Source of the DNA: Saccharothrix sp. NRRL B-16314
GTDB lineage: Bacteria > Actinomycetota > Actinomycetes > Mycobacteriales > Pseudonocardiaceae
Direction: 5' to 3'
Assembly: GCF_000716595.1 (NCBI RefSeq)
Contig: NZ_JNXC01000004.1
Location: forward strand, 1 to 64,000
DNA: 64,000 nt
The translations under genes and the position numbers were made by a program. The number at the start of each line of letters is the position of its first letter. Position 1 is the first letter of the stretch. A model generated the notes under the pieces. The model saw only the letters and a program-made list of their open reading frames with translations. It was not told where the DNA came from and made no database searches. Shown here one piece after another: positions 44,534 to 52,517 of the stretch.

Positions 44534-46707
44534 GCGGGGTTCCAGTCGCCGAGGTACGCGCGGAGGGTGTGCTGCGAGGCCTGCTCGGGGGTGAGCTGCG
44601 GCCGGTCGGCTCCGGTCGTCGCGCCCGCGCCGGAGTTGCGGTACTCGGCGAACCTGGCGTCGCGCCAGGAGAAGCCGGACATGTCGGTCCACGGCGCGGC
44701 CTTCACGGCGGCGGGCAGCTTCGTGTCGCGGATGACGACCGACGCGATGGCGTCCGGGTCACCGCCGGGGTGCCACGGCCGGCCGAGGTAGTACGTGCCC
44801 GCGGGCGCGTCGCTCACGATGGTGGAGTTCATGATCAGGAAGCCGTGCGGGTTGTCGCGCCGCGTGCTGGCGGCCGTCACGTAGCCCGCCGGAATTCCAT
44901 CGGGGTGGTCGCCGCCCCGGTCGAGCGCCCGGATCGTCACCTGGTCGAACACCGCCGTGGCGCGGCCGAAGATGAAGTCGACGTCGCCTACGATCTCGCC
45001 ACCCCGGTAGTACTGGCGGGCCCGCGTCCCGGCGGCCCGCGTGTCGGCGTAGAGGGTGTCCTGGTGGCCGATGAACCGAACGCGGTCGTAGTACTGGCGG
45101 TCGCCGGTCGCCTTCACCGCGACGGCCTGCGTGGACGTGATCTCGGGGTGCGCGGCCCGGTCGAACGAGTTGCTGAACGTCAGGTCGCGCGCGGTGAACC
45201 CGTCCGCCTCGATCGTCGCGGTGGCCGAGCCGGTGGTGCCGTAGGTCGTCCCGTCGGGCTTCTTGGTGCCGTTGGCGTTGTCGTAGTCGATGACGACGTC
45301 GCGCGCGGTGCCGGTGGAGCCCTTCAGCAGCAGGTCGGGCTTGGTCCGGGGCACCCGGATGACCTCGCGGTACACGCCCTTGCCGATGGTGATGGTGGTG
45401 CCGGGCGGCGCGGCGTCGATCGCGGCCTGCACGGTGTCGAAGTCGGTGCCCTTGGCCACGTGGTAGCGCTCGCGCTGCAACGCGCCGGCCTGGAGGTCCT
45501 TGACCCGCACGGCCTGCTCCAGGCCCTTGTTCAGGGTGGGCGTCCAACCGGCGTCACCGGAGAGCTGCGCGGTCGGGTTGGCCGCGTTGAAGGCCGCGAG
45601 CACGTCGGTCGGCCGACCGTCCACGACCGTGCCCACCTCGGTGATCGCGGTGCCGCCCCAGTTGTGGACCAGGTCTTCGACCGCGCCGCCGCCGGACAGC
45701 TTCACGTAGTTGTTCTCCACGTACAGCGCGGACTGCACGCCGACGCCCCAGGCGTAGACGAACGACGGTCCCGGCTCGTAGAGGTTGTTGTAGACGTGCA
45801 CCTTGCCGAACCGCACCCGCGGCAGCCGCTCCTCGACGTTGCGGAACACGTTGTGGTGGATGGAGACGCGCAGCTTGCCGGGATCGGTGGTCGAGGTGTT
45901 GGACGAGCCGATCAGCATCGTCTTGCCGTGGTCCTCGAACAGGTTGTACGACGCCGTGACGAGGTCCGTGCCGCTGGTCATGTCGAGCGAGCCGTCGTGC
46001 TGCTGGAACGGCCGGCCGAAGTAGGTCGGCGACGCGCTGTCCGGGTGCGGCTGGTCGGTGAACGTGTTGTGGTCGACCCACACGTTCGTCGCCCGCTGCA
46101 AGGACACCGCGTCGTAGTCGGAGTTCCAGTTGCCTTCGGCGCCGTCGGTCGGGTCCCACTGCGGGAAGCAGTCGCGGGTGTCGCGGAAGGTGAGGTTGCG
46201 GATGATCACGTTCTGCACGCCGTGCACGCGCACGTTCGCGCCGGTGATGCCCGCGCCGCGGCCGTCGCCGACGATCGTGGTGTCGGAGCCGACGTTCAGC
46301 GCGATGGCCGCCGCCTGTCGACGCGCGGATGCCGCACGGGCGTCCTCCAACGGGCCGCTCGGTTCGGTGTCGCGCCCCCAGACCGCGGGGTCGTAGGCCG
46401 CCAAGTAGCCCGCGAGCGTGTACCCGTCCGTCGCGTAGGTGGAGCAATCGGCGCGCAGGTCGATGACGCCGCGCACTTTGATGACGCGCGGGGCGGGTGC
46501 GGCCAGGGCGGCCCGCAGTTGCTCCGCGTCGCGCACCACGTGCGTTGTGGTCGCGGCCGACCCGCCGGTCGTGCCGGTACCGCTCGAAGCCCAGCCGTCA
46601 CCGGCCTGGAGCACCTGTTTGCCCAGGTCAAGACCTGCGTGCACGGGCGCCGCCGCGATCACGCCGACGGCGCAGGAAAGCACGAGCGCAGAACTCAGTA
46701 TCCGCAT
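44530..46707 (-). CDS. secreted PL1-CE8 fusion (pectate lyase/pectin methylesterase)
   Basis: A 725-residue bifunctional extracellular enzyme. The Sec signal ends near residue 24 (VHA/G). The PL1 domain (about 60-385) has VWVDHNTFTDQ and ERLPRVRFGKVHVYNN with the catalytic Arg. The CE8 domain (about 400-725) has GHQDTLYAD, the catalytic Asp in GDVDFIFGRAT, and YLGRPWHPGG. The esterase removes methyl groups from pectin, giving the lyase its substrate, so the fusion is functionally sensible. ATG at 46707 is chosen for its signal peptide. It leads an operon with an importer and an enolase-type enzyme. Confidence 0.92.
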   Translation of the reverse strand: MRILSSALVLSCAVGVIAAAPVHAGLDLGKQVLQAGDGWASSGTGTTGGSAATTTHVVRDAEQLRAALAAPAPRVIKVRGVIDLRADCSTYATDGYTLAGYLAAYDPAVWGRDTEPSGPLEDARAASARRQAAAIALNVGSDTTIVGDGRGAGITGANVRVHGVQNVIIRNLTFRDTRDCFPQWDPTDGAEGNWNSDYDAVSLQRATNVWVDHNTFTDQPHPDSASPTYFGRPFQQHDGSLDMTSGTDLVTASYNLFEDHGKTMLIGSSNTSTTDPGKLRVSIHHNVFRNVEERLPRVRFGKVHVYNNLYEPGPSFVYAWGVGVQSALYVENNYVKLSGGGAVEDLVHNWGGTAITEVGTVVDGRPTDVLAAFNAANPTAQLSGDAGWTPTLNKGLEQAVRVKDLQAGALQRERYHVAKGTDFDTVQAAIDAAPPGTTITIGKGVYREVIRVPRTKPDLLLKGSTGTARDVVIDYDNANGTKKPDGTTYGTTGSATATIEADGFTARDLTFSNSFDRAAHPEITSTQAVAVKATGDRQYYDRVRFIGHQDTLYADTRAAGTRARQYYRGGEIVGDVDFIFGRATAVFDQVTIRALDRGGDHPDGIPAGYVTAASTRRDNPHGFLIMNSTIVSDAPAGTYYLGRPWHPGGDPDAIASVVIRDTKLPAAVKAAPWTDMSGFSWRDARFAEYRNSGAGATTGADRPQLTPEQASQHTLRAYLGDWNPA

Positions 46708-47258
46708 GACGAGGGGCCTTCCGCGGCGAGATCGTTCATATGTGTGAACGCTATCCAGAAGTGCGAACAGAGTATTGCGAAAGTATCCGCCGTACGTCAA
46801 CGACGTAACTTCGTTCGACGCGCGTTCGACGACGCTGTTCGACGTGTGGTCGAATTCGAATCGAATTCGACTGCGGGGCGGGTCGCGGGCTGCCTACGGC
46901 CTGGAGGTGCGGCTCACCCGGCCGCCGGCCGACCGCCCGGAACCAGGAATGGGTTGTTCAGCCGGGCGGATCGACCCGGACGAAATCGCGCGGAATACCA
47001 GTCGACGCCATTTGTTCTGAACGCCTCGAAATTACGCTCAGGACAACCGGCGGAATGCGCGCCGAAGACCGGGACGGACACGGGCCGACCCGGAAGGACC
47101 TGGCAGCGGAGCCACGAGCGGCGTCCGGCGCGAGCTTGGAAAGCGCATTCCTAACGCTGTGCAGACGGCACCTGGACGGGCGGGCCAATCGCCAGGCGCA
47201 CCCTCGGGGTCCGGTGGACTTCCCTTCGCACAATTGCCGGGAGGACCGCCGCCGTTGA
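46708..47258. promoter_or_regulatory. long upstream region of the pectin operon
   Basis: This 551-base stretch has no convincing gene. Near the pectinase start lies GTTCATATGTGTGAAC (46734-46749), a 16-bp imperfect palindrome. Further out are three direct repeats of GTTCGACG (46813-46820, 46824-46831, 46837-46844) and the palindrome at 46849-46871. On the minus strand TTGACG near 46800 with CAATAC 17 bases on is a possible promoter. Positions 46880-47258 hold nothing I can identify. Confidence 0.5.
46849..46871. repeat. 23-bp near-perfect palindrome
   Basis: GTCGAATTCGA-A-TCGAATTCGAC: eleven bases on each side pair exactly around a single central base. It adjoins three GTTCGACG direct repeats. 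It is AT-rich for this genome and is a good candidate binding site. Confidence 0.65.
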
Positions 47259-47666
47259 TCAACTACCGGCGGCCGACCGTCCCCGCCACTCGGCCACCAC
47301 GTGCTCCACGTCGAACGGCATCAGGTTCAGCGGCGGGCCCGACATCGGCTTGCGGATCGCCTCTTCGATCCTGGCGTTGACCTCGGCCAGGATCGACCGC
47401 ACCTCGGCCTCGCTCGACGCCCGTCCGGCGGCCTCACGTGCGGCTGCGGCCTCCTTGCGCAGCAACAAGGTGGGCGGGAGGGCGGTGCCCTCTTCGCGGC
47501 GGAGCTTCTCCTTCACCCACCACAGCTCGTCGTGCGGTGCGTGCAGGCCGCTCAACGGCTTGCCCGCGCCGGGCAGGTTCTCGAACTCGCCGCGGTCCTG
47601 CGCCTCGCGGATCTGCCGCTCGATCCAGGTCTCGAACCCGACGCCGGCCGGTTTGCGCTCGGTCAC
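47259..47666 (-). CDS. DUF1992 (DnaJ-homologue subfamily C) protein
   Basis: A 135-residue soluble protein matching the DUF1992 family. The N-terminal pattern IERQIREAQDRGEFENLPG followed by GAGKPL is its hallmark, and a charged helical region lies at the C-terminus. Function is unknown; the family is widespread in bacteria and is sometimes named for a DnaJ-like relative. The start is one of GTG 47675, 47672 or 47666. GTG 47666 has the best spacing from GGGGGTGG. It follows the ECF42 sigma gene by 28 bases on the same strand. Confidence 0.8.
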   Translation of the reverse strand: MTERKPAGVGFETWIERQIREAQDRGEFENLPGAGKPLSGLHAPHDELWWVKEKLRREEGTALPPTLLLRKEAAAAREAAGRASSEAEVRSILAEVNARIEEAIRKPMSGPPLNLMPFDVEHVVAEWRGRSAAGS

Positions 47667-47694
47667 CGCCACCACCCCCTGCCACCGAGGCTAC

Positions 47695-48909
47695 CTACCG
47701 GGCGAGCCTGGCCGCCTTGTCCATCAGGTACCGCTGCTCCGGCGTGCTCGTCGTGCGCGCCGCCGCGGCCCGGTAGTGCGCCACGGCGCGGGGCACGTCA
47801 CCCGACATCTCGTGCAGGTGGGCGCGGACGGCGTCCAACCGGTAGTGGCCCGGCAGTCGCTCGTCCAGCGCGTCGATCAGCTTCAGGCCCTCTGCGGGAC
47901 CGTGCACCATCGCCACCGCGATCGCCCGGTTCAGCGACACCACGGGGTTGCCGGTCATCCGCTCCAGCAGCCCGTACATGCCCAGGATCTGCGGCCAGTC
48001 GGTGTCCTCGGCGCGCAGCGCGTCGTCGTGGATGGCCGCGATCGAGGCCTGCAACTGGTACTCGCCGATCGCGCCGCGCTCCACCGCCGCCATGATCAGC
48101 TCGACGCCCTCGACGATCAGCGCCTTGTCCCACGACGACCGGTCCTGCTCGGCCAACGGGATCAGCGAGCCGTTCGGGCCGGTGCGCGCGGGCCTCCTCG
48201 CGTCGGTGAGGAGCATCAGCGCCAGCAGGCCCGCGACCTCCGGGTCGGACGGCAGCCGGGCGTGCACGGCCCTGGTCAGCCGGATCGCCTCACCCGACAG
48301 CTCCGTGCGGTGCAGCGAGCCGCCGACGCTGCTGGTGTAGCCCTCGTTGAAGATCAGGTACAGCACGTGCAGCACGGACCGCAGCCGCGCGGCGAACTCG
48401 TCCGGTCCGGGCATGGCGAAACCCGCTCCGCGCAGCTTCTGCTTGGCCCGGGTGATCCGCTGCGTCATGGTGGCCTCGGGCACCAGGAACGCGTTGGCGA
48501 TCTCCGCCGTGGTCAGGCCGCCCACCGCGCGCAACGTCAGCGCGATCGCCGACGCGGGCGTCAACTCCGGGTGGCAGCACAGGAACAGCACCACCAGCGT
48601 GTCGTCCCGGTCCACCGCGTCACCGGGCGGCGGTGCGTGGGACACCTCGTCCTCGCGCCGACGCCGTGCCGCCTCGCTGCGGATCAGGTCGGTCATCTTC
48701 CGCACCGCCGTCTGCACGAGCCAGCCGCGCGGGTTGTCCGGCAGGCCGTCCACCGGCCAGTGCCGGGCCGCCGCCAGCAACGCCTCCTGCACGGCGTCCT
48801 CGGCCGACGCGAAGTCGCCGAACCGGCGTGCGATCACGCCGAGGACCTGCGGCGCGCACTCGCGCAGCAGGTCCTCGACGGTCTTGCCCACCGGCTCGGG
48901 ACGGCTCAC
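47695..48909 (-). CDS. ECF42-type sigma factor with C-terminal TPR-like domain
   Basis: A 404-residue sigma factor. Region 2 lies at about 10-80 (FASAEDAVQEALLAAARHWP), region 4 at about 110-165 (LTPASAIALTLRAVGGLTTA), and a long helical, TPR-like C-terminal domain at about 180-404 (RSVLHVLYLIFNEGYTSS). This is the layout of ECF42, whose genes sit beside DGPF/YciI proteins, as here. The C-terminal domain is thought to be needed for activity in place of an anti-sigma factor. GTG at 48909 overlaps the YciI stop, so the two are coupled. Confidence 0.92.
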   Translation of the reverse strand: MSRPEPVGKTVEDLLRECAPQVLGVIARRFGDFASAEDAVQEALLAAARHWPVDGLPDNPRGWLVQTAVRKMTDLIRSEAARRRREDEVSHAPPPGDAVDRDDTLVVLFLCCHPELTPASAIALTLRAVGGLTTAEIANAFLVPEATMTQRITRAKQKLRGAGFAMPGPDEFAARLRSVLHVLYLIFNEGYTSSVGGSLHRTELSGEAIRLTRAVHARLPSDPEVAGLLALMLLTDARRPARTGPNGSLIPLAEQDRSSWDKALIVEGVELIMAAVERGAIGEYQLQASIAAIHDDALRAEDTDWPQILGMYGLLERMTGNPVVSLNRAIAVAMVHGPAEGLKLIDALDERLPGHYRLDAVRAHLHEMSGDVPRAVAHYRAAAARTTSTPEQRYLMDKAARLAR

Positions 48910-49310
48910 AGGTCCGACGACGCGGGTGCCGACATCAGCTCACGCACCTCGATCGGAACCCCCATCGGGACGCCGTTCGGACCGGGGGCGGCCGACGCCT
49001 TCGCCGCGATCTCCAGCGCGCGCTCCAGCGTGGTGTCGACCATCCAGTAGCCGGCCAGCAGCTCCTTGGACTCCGGGAACGGGCCGTCGGTGACGACCGG
49101 CGCGCCGGTGCCGGTGAACGTCACCGTCTTGGCCAGCTCGGGGCCCGCCAGGCCCTGCGCGTCGACCAGCTCGCCGTTCCCGGTCAGCTCGCTGCCCAGG
49201 TCGTGCTGGAACTGGATGTGCGCCGCGATGTCTTCGTGCGACCACTGGTCCATCGGAACGTCGCAGTTGGCGGCCGGGCCGTAGTTCATCAAGAGCAGGA
49301 ACTTCGCCAT
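48906..49310 (-). CDS. DGPF/YciI-family protein
   Basis: A 134-residue YCII-related protein with the hallmark motif VTDGPFPESKELLAGYWM. Function is unknown. DGPF proteins accompany ECF42 sigma factors across actinobacteria and are often their regulatory targets. ATG at 49310 follows AGGAG with 7-base spacing. It is first in the pair, and its stop overlaps the sigma factor start. Confidence 0.9.
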   Translation of the reverse strand: MAKFLLLMNYGPAANCDVPMDQWSHEDIAAHIQFQHDLGSELTGNGELVDAQGLAGPELAKTVTFTGTGAPVVTDGPFPESKELLAGYWMVDTTLERALEIAAKASAAPGPNGVPMGVPIEVRELMSAPASSDL

Positions 49311-49417
49311 CACGGACTCCTAGGTCTTCGTTCGCGCCCATCTTGGCGCTTTCACCCTGTGGACGGAGCCGTTCAGGACTTCCCTACACCCGCAAAGGTG
49401 ACCTGAGTCACACCGAC

Positions 49418-49455
49418 GCTCGCGGTTGTGCCCGGTAGTGGGCACAACCGCGAGC
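49418..49455 (-). terminator. terminator after the SGNH esterase gene
   Basis: GCTCGCGGTTGTGCCC (49418-49433) pairs perfectly over 16 bp with GGGCACAACCGCGAGC (49440-49455), loop GGTAGT. It lies 5 bases past the esterase stop. Confidence 0.82.
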
Positions 49456-49460
49456 ACCCG

Positions 49461-50570
49461 TCACGTCAGCGAGCAGAGGGGCCTCGGCGGAACCCAGCCG
49501 CTGGCGTCACCCGAGCCGTTGAACCCGACCTTGATCGAGGTCAGCGGCTGGATGGCGCCGTTCCAGGACACGTTGGCCACCGTCACGGTGGAACCGCTCT
49601 GACTGAACGTGCCGTTCCACCCCTGCGTCACGGCCATGCCGGCCCGCAGGTCGAACTGCACCCGCCAGCCCCTGGTCGCGGTCGCGTTGCCGTTGCGGAT
49701 CTCGATCTCACCCGAGAACCCGCCCGGCCACTGGTTGACGATCCTGAGCGAGACGCCGCACTCGACCGGCCCGGTGCTGGTCGTGGTCGTCGTCGTAGTA
49801 GTAGTGGACGTAGTCGTGGTGGTCGTCGAGGTCGAGGTCGTGGTCGAGGTGGGCGTAGTGCCGCCGAGCGCGGACACCACGGCCGGGAACCACTTGTCCG
49901 CGATCTTGCGATCACCGGACGCGTTCGGGTGCACACCGTCGTAGGTGTCGGTCCCGGTGGCGAACCCGGCCCACTGGTCGACCACGGTGACCGGCGACTG
50001 CGCGGTGGACTTGCCCGCCGCCCAACCCGGGATCGCCGCGTTCAGGTCGACCACCCGCTGGGGGCACTCGGCGCAGGCGCTCGCCTCCATCGGGATGATC
50101 TTGGCGACGACCACCTTCATGCTCGCGTTGTTCGCGCGCATCTGGTCGACCAACTTGCCGTACGCGGCCAGGATGGTCGCGGTCGACCGGTTGCTCCACA
50201 CGTCGTTGGTCCCGAAGTGCATGAGCACCACGTTCGGGTTGGTGGCGCCCAGCCACCCCACGAGCTGGTTCTGGTCGGCCACCGTCGTGACCAACGCGCC
50301 GCCGTGGCCCTCGTTCTCGCCGTCGTAGGCGAACCCGCAACCGTCACCGGCCCGGGTGCCGACGAAGTCGATGGCGGTGTGCCCGGCGTTGCGCAGGTCG
50401 CGGTCCAGCAGCGCCCGCCAGCAGCCCGGCGAACCGGTGATCGAGTCGCCGAGCGCCATGATCCGGGTCGGCGCGGCGGCCTCGACCGCCTGGCCCGGTG
50501 CGGCGACCAGGAGGCCGACGAGCGTGGCCAGTGCGGCTAAGAGTGCCGTGACAGCAGCTTTTCTCGACAT
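49461..50570 (-). CDS. secreted CE3-like SGNH esterase with CBM2
   Basis: A 369-residue extracellular esterase. Sec signal about 1-28. The SGNH hydrolase domain (about 33-232) has block I ALGDSIT (Ser43), block III GTNDVW and block V DGVHPN. A Ser/Thr-only linker of about 30 residues (about 234-262) precedes a C-terminal CBM2 (about 265-369). The block I context GDSITGSPGCWRALLDRDL resembles CE3 acetylxylan esterases. It starts 9 bases after the GH5_8 mannanase gene, so deacetylation of mannan or xylan alongside the mannanase is likely. GGAGCCGGAG precedes the ATG. Confidence 0.88.
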   Translation of the reverse strand: MSRKAAVTALLAALATLVGLLVAAPGQAVEAAAPTRIMALGDSITGSPGCWRALLDRDLRNAGHTAIDFVGTRAGDGCGFAYDGENEGHGGALVTTVADQNQLVGWLGATNPNVVLMHFGTNDVWSNRSTATILAAYGKLVDQMRANNASMKVVVAKIIPMEASACAECPQRVVDLNAAIPGWAAGKSTAQSPVTVVDQWAGFATGTDTYDGVHPNASGDRKIADKWFPAVVSALGGTTPTSTTTSTSTTTTTTSTTTTTTTTTSTGPVECGVSLRIVNQWPGGFSGEIEIRNGNATATRGWRVQFDLRAGMAVTQGWNGTFSQSGSTVTVANVSWNGAIQPLTSIKVGFNGSGDASGWVPPRPLCSLT

Positions 50571-50579
50571 CTCCGGCTC

Positions 50580-52199
50580 CTAGGCGGTGGCGCAGCTTGC
50601 GCCGTTGAGGGTGAACGAGGTCGGCACCGGGTTCGTGCCGTTCCACGAGCCGATGAAGCCGAAGCTGACCGAGCCGTTCACCGGGATGTTGCCGGTGTAG
50701 GACACGTTGGTCGCGCTCAGCGTGGCGGCGGACTGGCTCGTGCTGGCGCCCCAGGACTGGCTGACGGTCTGGCCGCCGGCCCACGTCCAGCGCAGCGTCC
50801 AGCCGTTCACCGCGGTGGTGCCGGTGTTCGCGATCTTGACGTCGCCCTGGAAGCCAGCCTGCCACTGGCCGGTGACCTTGTAGGTGACCGCGCAGCCACC
50901 CGTGCCGCCACCGCCGGACTGGGTCGTCACGTTGACCGTGCCGGAACGGGTGGAGCGGTTGCCCGCCGCGTCACGCGCGTAGACCGCGAACGTGTACGTC
51001 GTGCTCGCCGACAGGCCGGTGATGGTTGCGGTGGTCGTGGCGGAACTGGCCGCCGCGGTCTCCGTGGTGCCGTTCACGCGCACCACGTCGTAGCCGCTCA
51101 CGCCGACGTTGTCGGTGGACGCGGCCCAGGACAGGGTGACGCCGGTGGACGTGACGCCGGACGCGGTCGGGGTGCCGGGCGTGGACGGCGCGGTGGTGTC
51201 GCCGGGGTCGCCGCCGCCGTAGACGCTGGCCTCGCGCGAGGTGGCTTTGATGCCGTTCGCGCCGTTGACCGCGCGCTGGCCCCAGGTCGTCAGCTGCGCG
51301 GCGTTGAAGCCGGTGACCATGTCCAGGTACTCGACGCCGCCGCCGTTGCCCGACCACGACCACGCCAGGTAGCCCAGCTTCAGCGACTGGGTGGTGGCGA
51401 AGATCGTGTCCTCGTCCGGGTCTCCGTCGGAGTGGTTGTGGCCGAACTCGCCGACCACGATCGGCAGCTTCGCCGTGACGAACGAGTTCAGGTACTCGTT
51501 GACCTTGGCGGCGGTGTTGTAGACGCCGTACATGTGGATGGAGAACACGGTGTTCTTCTGCGGGTCGGCGGCGAACACCGAGGCGGCGTTGTCACGCATG
51601 GCGTAACCCCAGTCCTGGCCCCAGTTCGGCGCGTCGACCATGATCGTGTGCTGGAAGCCCGCCGAACGCAGCGACGTGATGGCGTCCTTGGTCGCCTGGG
51701 TCCACCCGGTGTAGCCGGTGTTGCCCCACGGCTCGTTGCCGATGTTCAGGATGACGTACTTCTCCTGACCGGCCATGGCGCTCTGGATGCTCTTCCAGTA
51801 CTCGACGGCGCGAGCCAGGCTGACGGCGCCGCTCTGCTCCTGGTAGCCGGTGGTGTCGTGCACCTCCATCACGCAGATCAGCTTGTTGGCCTTGCACTGC
51901 GTGATGACGTTGGTGACGTCGGCGGCGGTGTTGAGGGTCCACCGGTCGCCCGAGCTGAGCACGACGCGGACCGTGTTCGCACCCGTGGCCTTGATGTCCT
52001 TGAGGGCTTGGGTGGTGCGGTCGGCGTACCAGGTGTGCGCGTGGTTGACGCCACGCATGACGAAGTCGTTGCCGTTGGCGTCCAGGAGACGCCCGTTGCC
52101 GACCGTGAAACCGGCCGCGGCTTGCGCCGGCACCACGGTCAGCAGTGACAGGACCAAGGCGGCGATGGCGGCGCCGGCCAAGGCGAATCGCTTGCGCAT
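50580..52199 (-). CDS. secreted GH5_8-type beta-mannanase with Fn3 and CBM2
   Basis: A 539-residue extracellular endo-mannanase. The Sec signal ends near residue 27 (AQA/A). GH5 catalytic domain about 30-325 with acid/base Glu156 (LNIGNEPWGN) and nucleophile Glu251 (VVGEFGHNHSDGD). The patterns VDAPNWGQDW and WSGNGGGVEYLDMV are typical of GH5 subfamily 8 mannanases. Fn3 lies at about 337-425 and CBM2 at about 437-539. ATG at 52199 follows GAGG with 7-base spacing. A LacI-type operator (52283-52300) lies upstream, and the CE3-like esterase follows in the same operon. Confidence 0.93.
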   Translation of the reverse strand: MRKRFALAGAAIAALVLSLLTVVPAQAAAGFTVGNGRLLDANGNDFVMRGVNHAHTWYADRTTQALKDIKATGANTVRVVLSSGDRWTLNTAADVTNVITQCKANKLICVMEVHDTTGYQEQSGAVSLARAVEYWKSIQSAMAGQEKYVILNIGNEPWGNTGYTGWTQATKDAITSLRSAGFQHTIMVDAPNWGQDWGYAMRDNAASVFAADPQKNTVFSIHMYGVYNTAAKVNEYLNSFVTAKLPIVVGEFGHNHSDGDPDEDTIFATTQSLKLGYLAWSWSGNGGGVEYLDMVTGFNAAQLTTWGQRAVNGANGIKATSREASVYGGGDPGDTTAPSTPGTPTASGVTSTGVTLSWAASTDNVGVSGYDVVRVNGTTETAAASSATTTATITGLSASTTYTFAVYARDAAGNRSTRSGTVNVTTQSGGGGTGGCAVTYKVTGQWQAGFQGDVKIANTGTTAVNGWTLRWTWAGGQTVSQSWGASTSQSAATLSATNVSYTGNIPVNGSVSFGFIGSWNGTNPVPTSFTLNGASCATA

Positions 52200-52282
52200 G
52201 GATGTACCTCGCGTTGTTGTCGACGTTGACATAACGAGCGCAGGGCAGCGCGCCTACCTGCGGCAGGCATCCCACACCAAAG

Positions 52283-52300
52283 CACTTAACCGCTTAAGTG
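52283..52300. promoter_or_regulatory. mannan-block operator before the GH5_8 gene
   Basis: CACTTAACCGCTTAAGTG is a 7+7 inverted repeat around CCGC. Its core TTAACCGCTTAA differs by one base from TTAAGCGCTTAA before the CE7 gene (53601-53612). It is probably bound by the LacI-type regulator encoded at 52513-53532. Confidence 0.75.
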
Positions 52301-52345
52301 TCAACGCCGTCACCCACTGTCAACCACCCCCACCCACCACCCCCG

Positions 52346-52517
52346 CGTGAGTCCTACGTTCGCGTCGCGTGTGTCGTCCCTTCAGAACGCGTGAGTCCTA
52401 CGTTCGGAACCCCCGAATTCAACGCTCAGAACAGGGTCGGCCGGCTCGGGCCGTTCTGAGCGTTGAACTCGGGGTACGGGAACGTAGGACTCACGGGTTC
52501 TGAACGTAGGACTCACG
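52346..52517. repeat. mirror-symmetric array of six 18-bp units
   Basis: Six copies of a unit with consensus GAGTYCWACGYTCRGAAC lie in 170 bases. Three are forward (starting 52348, 52393, 52415) and three reverse (52453-52470, 52480-52492 truncated, 52497-52514). The inner pair forms a 22-bp stem (52411-52432 with 52453-52474, one mismatch) around a 20-nt loop. The outer copies CGTGAGTCCTACGTTC (52346, 52390) match reverse copies at 52480-52495 and 52502-52517. It ends only 1-2 bases after the regulator's stop region and may terminate that gene. It looks like a REP/BIME-type modular element. Confidence 0.75.

Noticed and set aside
46880..47258. Several 60-90 codon open frames in the gap before the DUF1992 gene
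   Set aside because: None has a ribosome-binding site plus family signature, and composition is that of random GC-rich sequence. The region is better described as regulatory or empty.
49780..49860. Tandem repeat of TAG/GTCGTG triplets as a simple sequence element
   Set aside because: It is the coding sequence of the Ser/Thr linker in the SGNH esterase, not a separate repeat element.
52346..52517. CRISPR array at the repeated GTGAGTCCTACGTTC motif
   Set aside because: The copies are in both orientations with mirror symmetry and no uniform spacers, and no cas gene is nearby.
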